Positions 16,906 to 25,531 of a stretch of DNA of 64,000 bases are shown here, piece by piece. Each line of letters begins with the position of its first letter. The stretch's first letter is position 1. Where the stretch lies: positions 302,392 through 366,391 of the IMG/VR virus record IMGVR_UViG_3300032236_001850; one strand, given 5' to 3'. A model generated the notes under the pieces. It worked only from the letters and a program-made list of their open reading frames with translations, was not told the origin of the DNA and searched no databases. The DNA is from a virus. The position numbers and the translations under genes were made by a program.

Positions 16906-17583
16906 ATGCCTAGTGAAAAAACCTACCTCGGTCAGATTGTAGATATTAGTGATCCACTTAAACAGGGAAGAGCTAAAGTTGCTGTTTTTGGTCTCTTTGA
17001 TAACATACCAATAGAGAATATACCATGGGCTGAACAAAATTCAGGTTTATCTTTTGGTTCCAATTACGGCGGAGGTAATATAACAGTTCCTAGACTTGGT
17101 GCGGTTGTTTCTGTTCACTTCGAAGAGGAAAACTACTATAAGATAACATATGACTATATTAAAGAACAGTCACATGATATTGCAGCTGAATTGCAGGAAG
17201 AAAATTCATACGAAGGAACTCAATCAATTGTATTTGATGGTGAAGCTTTACCAGGAACACTGAAGATAATATACACCAGAAAGAAAGGTCTAGTTATGGC
17301 TTTGGGTGATGCCAAAGTTCAACTTGACACACAGAATGGTGGTGAACTTAGAATAGTTATTAAAATGGGTGATGATGAAATTAGAATGGAACAGAATAAA
17401 GTTATAGTAAAGTCTGAACATATTGAACTTGGTGAGGGTGCTGTTGAAAAACTTGTTAAAGGTAGCACGTTTTTAAATTACTTCAATTCACATACCCATC
17501 AAACCGGTGTGGGACCTTCTGGAGTTCCAATTGTTCTTATGACGGATGCAGAACATCTTAGTCAAGTTTCAAAAACAAAATAA
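16906..17583 (+). CDS. OB-fold baseplate spike protein, gp5/gpV-like, without lysozyme domain
   Basis: A 225-aa protein. Residues 7-110 form the OB-fold found in gp5 and phage gpV spikes: G-x-I-V, DPLKQGRAKVAVFG, then the characteristic IPWAEQ and a VPRLGAVVSVHFEE strand. A beta-strand-rich helix region follows (about 125-180), and the C-terminus has a His-X-His segment (196-198) followed by GVGPSGVP, the usual ending of gpV/VgrG-type spikes that can coordinate a metal at the tip. Unlike T4 gp5 there is no lysozyme domain between these parts, so cell-wall digestion must come from another protein. It directly follows the hub genes. Confidence 0.82.
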   Translation: MPSEKTYLGQIVDISDPLKQGRAKVAVFGLFDNIPIENIPWAEQNSGLSFGSNYGGGNITVPRLGAVVSVHFEEENYYKITYDYIKEQSHDIAAELQEENSYEGTQSIVFDGEALPGTLKIIYTRKKGLVMALGDAKVQLDTQNGGELRIVIKMGDDEIRMEQNKVIVKSEHIELGEGAVEKLVKGSTFLNYFNSHTHQTGVGPSGVPIVLMTDAEHLSQVSKTK

Positions 17584-17584
17584 C

Positions 17585-19411
17585 ATGGCAGCAGATTGGA
17601 CAACATTCATATCTGATGTAAGCGATAAGCTGGCATCCCAATCTATTGGATCGTACGAGGAGATGGCGGATTTTCTTAGAAATGAATATATTTCTGCAAC
17701 CGTCGGTAAAGCAGCATCCCCGTACGGCGAGATGCACGTGCAGGGGAAAGATGATATAATGTTTGAGGGTTTTAAAAAAGGATTTAAAATACTTTATGAA
17801 GGTGGGGATTTAACATTCGAGGAAAAGAAAACAAGTCCTGAATATGCTGATCTTGATGTACAACCACCAACAATAGACATTTCCGGAGCTGTTGATCAGG
17901 TTGATCTCGATTTTAGAGATTGGGCTGAAGCAAATAAAGACACAATTCCTCCTTTTGTTTATTCTCAATTTTTTTCACAATATCCAAATTTTCCGAAAGA
18001 TAGAAATCAAGCAGTTCTTGAGATTGCTAGAAAAATTCTACACCAGTTTGATGGTACAAGTTCCTACATACAATGGATGATGTCATTGAGAACAGGACCA
18101 TATAGTGATTGGGGAAATCTAATAATGGATCAGGTTGTTAATATTATAAACGTTGCTGATAGTAGCGAACTAAAACCTGGTGATTTGGTAAGAGGATTTG
18201 CTAAGTATAAAAACGTTGATAATATTTTTATTAAATCCGTTGTTGGTGATAATATAGATTATATTATTCAGCCTGATGATGGACATAATTATTACGAATA
18301 TTACGCAATCTATGGCAGAGGTGCTACTGTTAGCGGGAATGACGTCTTTAATTATATAAAAGGTGATACTGACATAGATAATACAAAGGAATTTACGCAA
18401 TCGCGATTAGATACTAACAACCTGCAGGAAACTGATCTTATAGAAGGAAAGATAGTTTCTGTGCTTGATGTTAAGGGAGGACGCAATATTAAAATATCCT
18501 TTTATGATAAAAAATATAATAAAAATTTCATAAAAGAATTGATACCAGGCACAGTTACTAGGAAATTGTCTCTTAGTGATCTTGCTGGAAATATACCGTC
18601 GGTGGATATAACCCGTCAGATTTTCCAGGATCAGCATTTGAGCAATCCTAATAAAATTCCAGATTATATGACATCGAATTTTATAATACATTTTACATAT
18701 TCTAAATATGATGCTGGATATCTTAGTGAATGGTTAAGAAGATATACTAATGGTGGAACCGCCGATGAGATTCTTAGAGAATTTGATGGCTCATATAGTT
18801 ATGGTAGCGATATTATTGGAATTTTGGGAAGAGGTGGTCTATATTCAACAAAATTATATCGTGATAATTCCAATATTTTTTCTTATGGTGGAGGATTTCT
18901 AAATGATTTCTCATGGATTAGTCAAATGCGTAACACAAATAAATATTTTGAATATACTGCGGAAGAAAACAGATTTAGAGAGCTCAAGATAAGATGGATA
19001 AACGAGATAGCTGATAAAGCAAGAAAAAATGAGGATCCTGATAAACCAGAGGATGCATATAATCTCATGGCTAAAGGTGTTTTAGACTATTGGAAATCCT
19101 GTGCACAACAACCTTTAACTAATGAACCCGGTGCTCCCCCATGTTTATTTTCTCCACCACAGGGCGGTATTTATGTTCCCATTTATTATGGAAGTCAAAC
19201 AATGTTGGGTAACAATATAAAAAGAGCTTTTAATACGGGTAAAAGATTCACACAGCCAGGCGAAAAAATAGTAGCTGCAAAAATGGTTGCTTCAGCTCTT
19301 GCTTATTCCTTTTCCATGCATCTCCTTGAATTAAAGTTCATCTATCAGGGTGGTATACCTGGACCAGATGGACCTATTCCTATGATTGGATTTATTCCAC
19401 TTGTATATTAA
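17585..19411 (+). CDS. Large hypothetical baseplate-region protein
   Basis: A 608-aa protein read from the ATG at 17585; a longer reading from 17546 would lie inside the gp5-like gene. The N-terminal ~70 residues (FLRNEYISATVGKAASP, then FEGFKKGFKILYEGG) and the C-terminal ~60 (AFNTGKRFTQPGEKIVAAKM, then ALAYSFSMHLLELKF) are helical and may pack against each other; between them is a mixed region with a small beta-barrel-like segment near 200-320. No catalytic motif, signal peptide or membrane helix is evident. It starts one base after the spike stop, so it is likely co-translated and part of the baseplate. Confidence 0.75.
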   Translation: MAADWTTFISDVSDKLASQSIGSYEEMADFLRNEYISATVGKAASPYGEMHVQGKDDIMFEGFKKGFKILYEGGDLTFEEKKTSPEYADLDVQPPTIDISGAVDQVDLDFRDWAEANKDTIPPFVYSQFFSQYPNFPKDRNQAVLEIARKILHQFDGTSSYIQWMMSLRTGPYSDWGNLIMDQVVNIINVADSSELKPGDLVRGFAKYKNVDNIFIKSVVGDNIDYIIQPDDGHNYYEYYAIYGRGATVSGNDVFNYIKGDTDIDNTKEFTQSRLDTNNLQETDLIEGKIVSVLDVKGGRNIKISFYDKKYNKNFIKELIPGTVTRKLSLSDLAGNIPSVDITRQIFQDQHLSNPNKIPDYMTSNFIIHFTYSKYDAGYLSEWLRRYTNGGTADEILREFDGSYSYGSDIIGILGRGGLYSTKLYRDNSNIFSYGGGFLNDFSWISQMRNTNKYFEYTAEENRFRELKIRWINEIADKARKNEDPDKPEDAYNLMAKGVLDYWKSCAQQPLTNEPGAPPCLFSPPQGGIYVPIYYGSQTMLGNNIKRAFNTGKRFTQPGEKIVAAKMVASALAYSFSMHLLELKFIYQGGIPGPDGPIPMIGFIPLVY

Positions 19412-19443
19412 AATATCCAGCAATTTAAAGGAACTAAAGATGA

Positions 19444-19451
19444 GATATATA
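19444..19451 (+). promoter_or_regulatory. GATATATA late-promoter-like element
   Basis: GATATATA 50 bases before the ATG at 19494, the longest spacing in the set. The intervening leader is AT-rich (ataattaatagtaacg), leaving room for a longer 5' untranslated region on the S1-like mRNA. Confidence 0.5.
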
Positions 19452-19493
19452 GTATAATTAATAGTAACGTATAATCATCTAAAACTAAAAAAA

Positions 19494-20654
19494 ATGAATT
19501 TTGATTCCTTAGAAAATTTTGAATGGGACTTACCTAATGGTTTATCTGTCAATTCTAAAATCAAATCCCCGGCAGGATCTAAAATATATTGCCACGAACC
19601 TTATGCTGACGAACTAGCGAAACTTTATTTTGAAAGCAATGATAAATTCGAAGGAGGATCCAAGGATCTTTTGGACGGTGGAGTTTATCCTTGCACAATT
19701 ATAAGTGTTAAAGCTGATGAGGCTTTAGCGCAAACTAACTCTGGTCAAACAATCTATATTGATTTGAAAAGAGAAAGAAGAGATGCAGAGAAACTTAATA
19801 TTACCGGGATTGGTTTTTATCCTGGTGAGGAGCTTAAAGCAAGAGTTCGAAAAATGAACGGAAGCTATTCCGGTTCTATCATAGAATATTACATACACAG
19901 TCTTAGAGCTGAGTTATTTGAACAAATCAAAAAAGAAAGTAATGCTTACCTTGTTAAGATTGTTAGTATCAACAAGGGTGGATATATTGCTGAATTGTCA
20001 GGTATCAAATGTTTCATGCCTGGTTCATTAGCAGCAGCAAACAAAATAACTGATTTCGAATCGTACATTGGTAAAGAAATGCACGTAATGATTGAAGGTT
20101 ACGTTGAAGCTAAGGATATATTCATAGTTTCTTATAAGAAATATCTTAATAGAATCATGGATTCCAAAATACAGGAACTTGATCTTACTAAGAAATACAA
20201 AGGGTATGTTACAGGAACAAGTGACTTTGGTGTGTTTGTTGAATGGGATGATGTTTATACAGGTCTTATACACAAAACAGAATTTGCTGAAGGAAACAGC
20301 TTAGCTTCACTTTCTCCTGGTATAGAAATTGAATTCTATGTTAAAGAGATAAAAGACAACAACAGACTGACACTTACTCTAGATCAACCACTTGAAAGAA
20401 ACGTAATCATTCAAGATTTGGAATCTCAAGTTAATGATGGAACTGTTGAACCTATGGAAGCAAAGGTTAAACACAAAAGAAAAAATGGAGCTTTGGTAGA
20501 AATACAAGGACTTGGTCTTCTAGCTCTAATACCTCAAGATAAATTGGGTAAGAAAGGAAACAGTATTAAAGTTGGAGACGACGTTACTGTTATTCCTTAC
20601 GAGGTTGAAACGATCTCGGGAAAAATATTCGTTAAAGTAGTAGATGTCGGATAA
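19494..20654 (+). CDS. Ribosomal protein S1-like RNA-binding protein
   Basis: A 386-aa protein with four S1-type OB-fold segments at about residues 62-134, 151-216, 233-298 and 321-385. The third is classical: KYKGYVTGTSDFGVFVEW, then TGLIHKTEF and RLTLTLD; the second has FMPGSL and the fourth ALIPQDKLG. Host S1 binds A/U-rich mRNA leaders and brings them to the 30S subunit. A phage copy could steer translation to phage mRNAs, bind phage RNA, or act as a decoy. It is read from its own late-type promoter and overlaps the next gene by 11 bases. No nuclease or PNPase domain is attached, so an exosome-type role is unlikely. Confidence 0.88.
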   Translation: MNFDSLENFEWDLPNGLSVNSKIKSPAGSKIYCHEPYADELAKLYFESNDKFEGGSKDLLDGGVYPCTIISVKADEALAQTNSGQTIYIDLKRERRDAEKLNITGIGFYPGEELKARVRKMNGSYSGSIIEYYIHSLRAELFEQIKKESNAYLVKIVSINKGGYIAELSGIKCFMPGSLAAANKITDFESYIGKEMHVMIEGYVEAKDIFIVSYKKYLNRIMDSKIQELDLTKKYKGYVTGTSDFGVFVEWDDVYTGLIHKTEFAEGNSLASLSPGIEIEFYVKEIKDNNRLTLTLDQPLERNVIIQDLESQVNDGTVEPMEAKVKHKRKNGALVEIQGLGLLALIPQDKLGKKGNSIKVGDDVTVIPYEVETISGKIFVKVVDVG

Positions 20655-22050
20655 TAGAACACATTTTGATAAGCTCAATGCACTTAGCTCTTCCGTAATT
20701 GGATTTGAATTTGAATTTTTTACTGACCTTTTAAAAGGTAGGGCTGCCGAAGCATTATCCAAACTTATCAAAAAGAAAGTTGTAGTTTCCGAAAAATATC
20801 ACTCAAAAACACCTGTAGATGCCAACAATTTTAAAATTGAACCTGATTATTCTGGTGGTAATAAAATGGTTGAGCTCATCACAGGACCTCTTCCTTACAT
20901 GGAAGCAATTCCAATTTTAATAAAAATATTAAAATGGATAGATGAAAATGGATGGACAAATGATAGATGTGCATTCCAATTTTCTGTAAGCTTCGATAAA
21001 AACAGACCGGAAGTAAAGAACAAAATTGAAACTATCGATAAACTTAAGTTTATATTAGGCCTTGATGAAGGCCTAATATATTCCAAGTTTGGAACTAGAG
21101 AAAAAAATGTTTATGCCAAGTCTGTTAAAAAAGTACTTCCTAGAAATAGATTTTCAATACTTGAAAACATCACCAGCATAGATCCTAAAATGTACCGAGT
21201 ACCAGAGGACAAATATTATGGTGTAAATTTTACAAAGATACCAAAGGGTTACATAGAATTTAGATATCTTGGTAACAGAGATTATCAAAAAAAGATAAAG
21301 GACATAAGGGAAATAATTGATTATATAGTTCTTTACCTTTATGATATTCTAAGCGGAAGAATCAGTGGGTACACTAAACAAGATCTTGCTACTCTCCAGG
21401 GTATGATGAACAAATATGCTAAAGTTGTTAGATCTTTTAGCGATCCTGAAGTTTTCTTTAGAAATTATCCAGATTTTCACATATTCATAGATTTAAAGGG
21501 TTGGGATGAAAATGTTAAGACCTATTTTTTTGCAATAAGGGACAAAATATTTGATCTTATTGTGGATGGTAATATAACATCCTGTTATTTTAACTATGAT
21601 ACAACAACTGGTAGATTCCAAGTTAAGGAAGCTAGAAGTAGAGGTGCATTTGAAATAAGTGGGGTTGATCTTATATTATGTGATATAAAAAATGCAACAG
21701 TTAGAAATTGTAACATTTACAACTGCTCCATAAAAAAATCATGCATCGAGGATTCTTATATTTTTGGTGGAACTAAGGTTATATCATCTAAAATAAAAGC
21801 AACCATAATTGATTTCGGTAACGAGCTCAAGGATTCCTTTGTCGATTGTGAAAATAAGAATATAAATTGTAAGATAATTGGTGGAGTATTTAGAGCGGGG
21901 ATACTTGGTGATAATTCAGAACTAAGTAAAGAAACCATAAAAATTAAAGCTCCGGAGGATATTAGAATGACAAGATTTGTTACTGATAGTAGACTTAAAA
22001 ATCTTAACGACAAATATGGTGGTTCCAAGTTTGGAAACATGAACTACTAA
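20644..22050 (+). CDS. Amidoligase-like enzyme with C-terminal beta-helix
   Basis: A 468-aa two-part protein. Residues 1-320 resemble the putative amidoligase (glutamine-synthetase/gamma-GCS-like) family: GFEFE (20-24) as the first metal-binding acidic motif, KIEPDYS and ELITGPLPY (about 64-85), a QFSVSFD strand (112-117) and IEFRYLGNRDY (204-214), the last typical of this family's C-terminal acidic-arginine motif. These enzymes join an amine to a carboxylate with ATP. Residues about 335-400 have repeating Cys/Ile/Asn-rich rungs (VDLILCDIKNATVRNCNIYNC), like a small right-handed beta-helix. The substrate is unknown; peptide, cell-wall or capsid modification are options. It overlaps the S1-like gene by 11 bases. 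Confidence 0.72.
   Translation: MSDNRTHFDKLNALSSSVIGFEFEFFTDLLKGRAAEALSKLIKKKVVVSEKYHSKTPVDANNFKIEPDYSGGNKMVELITGPLPYMEAIPILIKILKWIDENGWTNDRCAFQFSVSFDKNRPEVKNKIETIDKLKFILGLDEGLIYSKFGTREKNVYAKSVKKVLPRNRFSILENITSIDPKMYRVPEDKYYGVNFTKIPKGYIEFRYLGNRDYQKKIKDIREIIDYIVLYLYDILSGRISGYTKQDLATLQGMMNKYAKVVRSFSDPEVFFRNYPDFHIFIDLKGWDENVKTYFFAIRDKIFDLIVDGNITSCYFNYDTTTGRFQVKEARSRGAFEISGVDLILCDIKNATVRNCNIYNCSIKKSCIEDSYIFGGTKVISSKIKATIIDFGNELKDSFVDCENKNINCKIIGGVFRAGILGDNSELSKETIKIKAPEDIRMTRFVTDSRLKNLNDKYGGSKFGNMNY
21051..21080. other. Perfect 12-bp intragenic inverted repeat
   Basis: TATATTAGGCCT (21051-21062) and its exact reverse complement (21069-21080) with a TGATGA loop, inside the amidoligase-like reading frame. 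No T tract follows, so it is not a standard terminator. Confidence 0.85.
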
Positions 22051-22064
22051 AATAAAAACTTAAC

Positions 22065-22859
22065 ATGACACAGGAAGAATTAGTACAAGAAATCGAGGAT
22101 GCTCTAAATTTTAGCTGCGCATTACCTTATAGCTTAAATGGAACTGAGGTTGAAAGAATCATAAAGAGAGCAAAGGCTTGGTTTTATGACAACTATCAAT
22201 ATGCAGTAGAGGATAGAGTTTTTGTTATAGCAAATAATATTTTCGCACATCCAGAATTCAGAAGAACCAGACAGATAGTACTTCCACCTTCAATAGTTGG
22301 TGTATATGAGGTTAGAGAACTGGGTGGTTATGGTGTATCAGGAACACCGGATAGAGATTTCGGTGATTCAAAATTGCTTGGTTCTGAATTACTTCTTTCT
22401 CCTTTTATGGGTGACAATATGGTTTATAGAACCGTTATGTACTCATATTTTGATTTATCAAAAGCATATCAACTAAACACCTTCGCTTACAAATACAATA
22501 AAAATACGAAAGCTCTAACCATACTTGGTAGAGATCCTAATAGATCTGGTATGGGTGCAAGCCAATCTGCACAATTAGCCCAAGGTTTTAACGGTTCTGG
22601 TGGTATGGACGTTTCTGTTAGATGTCACGTAGCCATTCCTGATGAATACCTGTTTGATGATGAACTTTTTGTTAGATATTGTATAGCTAAATCTAAAATA
22701 GCACTTTCTCAGATGCTTGGTGTATTCACATACAATCTTCCTGGCGGTGTTACAATTAACGCCAGTGAAATAGGAACTCAAGGTACTACTGAACTTCAGG
22801 AGGTCATGGATATGATCACTGGAGAAAATACTCCGTCCTATTTCTTACAATGGAATTAA
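22065..22859 (+). CDS. Putative head-tail connector/neck protein
   Basis: A 264-aa protein: an N-terminal helical half (IIKRAKAWFYDNYQYAVED near 28-46) followed by beta strands (RQIVLPPSIVGVYEV) and a C-terminal helix-loop part (LFVRYCIAKSKIALSQMLG, GGVTINASEIG). The arrangement is like connector or tail-completion proteins found near baseplate wedge genes in large phages, but I see no diagnostic motif. It precedes the gp25-like gene by 29 bases, though a separate promoter-like element lies between. Function is inferred from context and is uncertain. Confidence 0.75.
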   Translation: MTQEELVQEIEDALNFSCALPYSLNGTEVERIIKRAKAWFYDNYQYAVEDRVFVIANNIFAHPEFRRTRQIVLPPSIVGVYEVRELGGYGVSGTPDRDFGDSKLLGSELLLSPFMGDNMVYRTVMYSYFDLSKAYQLNTFAYKYNKNTKALTILGRDPNRSGMGASQSAQLAQGFNGSGGMDVSVRCHVAIPDEYLFDDELFVRYCIAKSKIALSQMLGVFTYNLPGGVTINASEIGTQGTTELQEVMDMITGENTPSYFLQWN

Positions 22860-22863
22860 TCTC

Positions 22864-22871
22864 GATATATA
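22864..22871 (+). promoter_or_regulatory. GATATATA late-promoter-like element
   Basis: GATATATA 25 bases before the ATG at 22889 for the gp25-like gene. A 14-bp palindrome lies between it and the start (22874-22887). Confidence 0.55.
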
Positions 22872-22873
22872 AG

Positions 22874-22887
22874 GGGAATTAATTCCC
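22874..22887. promoter_or_regulatory. 14-bp palindrome between promoter-like box and gp25-like start
   Basis: GGGAATTAATTCCC, a perfect palindrome, starts 3 bases after GATATATA and ends 1 base before the ATG. It would lie at or near the transcription start, suitable for an operator or a 5' hairpin masking the start codon. Function is inference. Confidence 0.35.
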
Positions 22888-22888
22888 T

Positions 22889-23260
22889 ATGAGAGAAATT
22901 TATAATAGAGATCCCGACGATCCAAAGTACAATCCTTACCAATTAGAGGTAACAGATCCAATAGAAATCTGTACTGGTCAACTTAAAATGCTTCTCCTTA
23001 CCAATAAAGGTGAGGTTCTTGGTGATCCTAAATTTGGTTTAAATTTAGAGGATCTTATTTTCAATCTGGAACTTTCTGAATATAGTATAAAAAAGGAACT
23101 TGATCTCAATCTTAAGGTCTACGTTCCTCTTTTTTCTACGCTAGGTGGGACCTATGATTTAAAATTCTATCAGGGAACTCTAAGAGACATTGCAACCCTT
23201 GATTTTTATATACAAGCTGATGGTGGACTAAGTCCATTAGTAACCCTAAAATTAACATAA
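22889..23260 (+). CDS. Baseplate wedge protein, gp25-like
   Basis: A 123-aa protein of the gpW/gp25 family. Diagnostic is the central segment of helix plus TNKGEVLGDPKFGLNLEDLI (about residues 37-56), where gp25 proteins have their Gly-X-X-hydrophobic wedge motif, followed by a C-terminal Y-x-P-hydrophobic strand and beta hairpin. gp25-like proteins form the sheath-initiating wedge of contractile tails and injection systems. It lies immediately before the gp6/baseplate-J-like gene, the conserved order. This gene and the next are the best evidence for a contractile tail. Confidence 0.9.
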   Translation: MREIYNRDPDDPKYNPYQLEVTDPIEICTGQLKMLLLTNKGEVLGDPKFGLNLEDLIFNLELSEYSIKKELDLNLKVYVPLFSTLGGTYDLKFYQGTLRDIATLDFYIQADGGLSPLVTLKLT

Positions 23261-23264
23261 TAAA

Positions 23265-24989
23265 ATGAATATATTTAAGAAGAATAATATACTTATAGAT
23301 GGATTACTTGGTGATACATTTACCTTTCTACAAAGTACATATAATCAAACAGCAAATGTCTTCACCGTTGCTTCCGCTTGGGGACAAATTCTTTTTGTTT
23401 TGCAGAATCTTTCTCAGCTTATACTTTATTTTATTGAGGATTCCATAACAGAGTTAAACATTCAGGAAGCAACGAGGGACTATTCAATAAGAAGCTTAGC
23501 AAGGATTGCAGGTTATGACCCAGGTAGAGCTTCTGCTGCGCAGGGAGAAATTAGTATGGCTTGGAATACCAGGGAAGGTGATGTTTCTGGTGGTGCAGTT
23601 ATTATAAAAAATAATTCTCAAATAAGATGCCTACAAAATGGTAAAATATATTCACTCAGATTTGGAAGTAGTGAGGTTACAATTCCGTTGGTAAGAGGTA
23701 ATAGTATAGCAGCAAAAATAGTTCAGGGTAATTTCGAAACAGCAACACTTACTGGTACTGGAGTAGGTTTACAAAGTTATAATCTTCCATCAGCTTCCGG
23801 AGCTTATATAGATCAATTTTATATAGATGTTTATGTGAATGAGGAGAATTGGAAAAGATATGATTCTTTATATGATATACCGCTTAATGGGAAAGGTTAT
23901 CTTGTTAGAAGTGGAATACAGGAGGGAATAGATCTTTACTTTGGAAATTCTAATTTTGGTATGGTTCCGCCACCTGGTTCAATGATTAGGGTTGAATATT
24001 TACAAACTAGTGGTGTAAGCGGCAATACAAATTCAACAAAAGAATATCCATTGACTTATAAATTCGTAACCAGTGGAACTGATTTGTTTGGTAGTGAGGT
24101 TGATCTCAATCTTTACATAGACATGAAAAATGTTATTGATCCATCTTTTGGAACAAATCCTGAAGCAATCTCTCTAATAAGATTAGTAGCACCAAAAACA
24201 AGTAGATCTTTTGTTTTTGCAAATCCGGAAAATTATGAAATCTTCCTAAGTAAATTTGGTGTTTTTTCACAAATACAAGCATTTTCCACTTTTGATGATG
24301 ATTATCTTGACGACGATAACATAGTTTATCTTTACTTAGTTCCTGATATCACGTTAAATCTTACAACAAATGAGGACTATTTTAGTGTACCAGATGCTGA
24401 CTTTTTACTTACTACCCAACAAAAAACAAAGATTATAAATCTTTTACAGGATTCTGGTTCAATGATAGCTACAACAGTTGTTAAAATCGTTGAACCTGTT
24501 ATAACAAGATATGTTGTTAATGTCGTAATATCCATATTTGAAGGTTATGATCCTGAGACTATAAAACAAACAATAAGAAAAAGATTCTCCGATTATATGC
24601 TAGGTAATAAAAGAAGAGATAAAATACCCAAATCCGATCTTATTGCGATAGTTGAGGGAATACTTGGTGTTGATTCAGTTTCTTTATTTTTCGTTGGTCA
24701 AAAGAATGAGGCTAATCAAATAGCAATTAAGGATCTTACGAATGTTAGTGATGCTCAATATAATGAGGTTATAGGAATGGATAACTTTGGTGACATATTA
24801 ATAGGTAGAAATGAACTAGTAATACTCAGAGGTGGATGGTCAGATAGGAATGGTACATTCTTTACTGATTCAATTGTAGCTGGTAAACCAGGACCTCTTA
24901 ATATAACTATTGCATCAATCGTACCTAAAAATTTAAGAAGCGGTCTAACAGATGATCTAAAAACACAATTAGCAGCACAAAATAAATAA
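23265..24989 (+). CDS. Baseplate wedge protein, gp6/baseplate J-like
   Basis: A 574-aa baseplate-J-type protein. The N-terminal helices (WGQILFVLQNLSQLILYFIED and SIRSLARIAGYDPGRASAAQG, residues about 39-90) are the family start, with the aliphatic N-x-A-x-x-A-G-Y/P-R signature. Beta domains follow (150-270), then the C-terminal helix-beta part with KQTIRKRFSDYMLGN and KSDLIAIVEGILGVDSVSLFF (about 440-475), which contacts neighbouring wedges. In T4 gp6 dimers form the baseplate's inner ring. It begins 4 bases after the gp25-like stop; the two are surely co-expressed. Confidence 0.88.
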   Translation: MNIFKKNNILIDGLLGDTFTFLQSTYNQTANVFTVASAWGQILFVLQNLSQLILYFIEDSITELNIQEATRDYSIRSLARIAGYDPGRASAAQGEISMAWNTREGDVSGGAVIIKNNSQIRCLQNGKIYSLRFGSSEVTIPLVRGNSIAAKIVQGNFETATLTGTGVGLQSYNLPSASGAYIDQFYIDVYVNEENWKRYDSLYDIPLNGKGYLVRSGIQEGIDLYFGNSNFGMVPPPGSMIRVEYLQTSGVSGNTNSTKEYPLTYKFVTSGTDLFGSEVDLNLYIDMKNVIDPSFGTNPEAISLIRLVAPKTSRSFVFANPENYEIFLSKFGVFSQIQAFSTFDDDYLDDDNIVYLYLVPDITLNLTTNEDYFSVPDADFLLTTQQKTKIINLLQDSGSMIATTVVKIVEPVITRYVVNVVISIFEGYDPETIKQTIRKRFSDYMLGNKRRDKIPKSDLIAIVEGILGVDSVSLFFVGQKNEANQIAIKDLTNVSDAQYNEVIGMDNFGDILIGRNELVILRGGWSDRNGTFFTDSIVAGKPGPLNITIASIVPKNLRSGLTDDLKTQLAAQNK

Positions 24990-24994
24990 TAACA

Positions 24995-25525
24995 ATGCAA
25001 TCATATTCACCGTTTTTTCCGGATCCAAATCTTAAAATAAATTACACTGTTAAGGGGATAACTCCAAAAACAACAAACACAACATTTTATAATAGTAAGG
25101 ATCTTTATTCAACAATAGAACTTGCGACTAACCGTGCTTATAATATTGGGTGTTCCGGGTATCGTGCTATTACGTCCAATGCAAATGGAAGCTATTTATT
25201 TGGCCCGTGCTCATCGTCCGATGACTATAAAAGAATAATGAAGGAGATGACAACTGAAAGTGTTGATAGAAGATATTATGATTTCGATCCTGGACAAAAC
25301 ATATATGATATAAGGGACACACAAAATGATAATCTTTACAATGGTTTTGATTATAAGGATCAAATTCTTAGAAGAAGTTTATCTAATGTTATATACAGAG
25401 ACCCTATCAAGGAAGGAATTCTTAGCTATTTTGAAAGAGTAGTATATGGATTGATTGAATCAACAAAGGAGATAAAAAACTTTGTTAACTATACGGTTAA
25501 AAGAAACAATAAAAGAGTTTTCTAA
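24995..25525 (+). CDS. Hypothetical baseplate-operon protein
   Basis: A 176-aa protein with an extended, Asn/Tyr/Ser-rich first half (probably beta or coil) and a helical C-terminal half (EGILSYFERVVYGLIESTKEI) ending basic. No membrane segment or known domain. It is flanked by gp6-like and a giant tail-protein gene with 5- and 6-base spacers, so it is likely a small baseplate adaptor, a guess from position. Confidence 0.75.
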   Translation: MQSYSPFFPDPNLKINYTVKGITPKTTNTTFYNSKDLYSTIELATNRAYNIGCSGYRAITSNANGSYLFGPCSSSDDYKRIMKEMTTESVDRRYYDFDPGQNIYDIRDTQNDNLYNGFDYKDQILRRSLSNVIYRDPIKEGILSYFERVVYGLIESTKEIKNFVNYTVKRNNKRVF

Positions 25526-25531
25526 TTTAAA

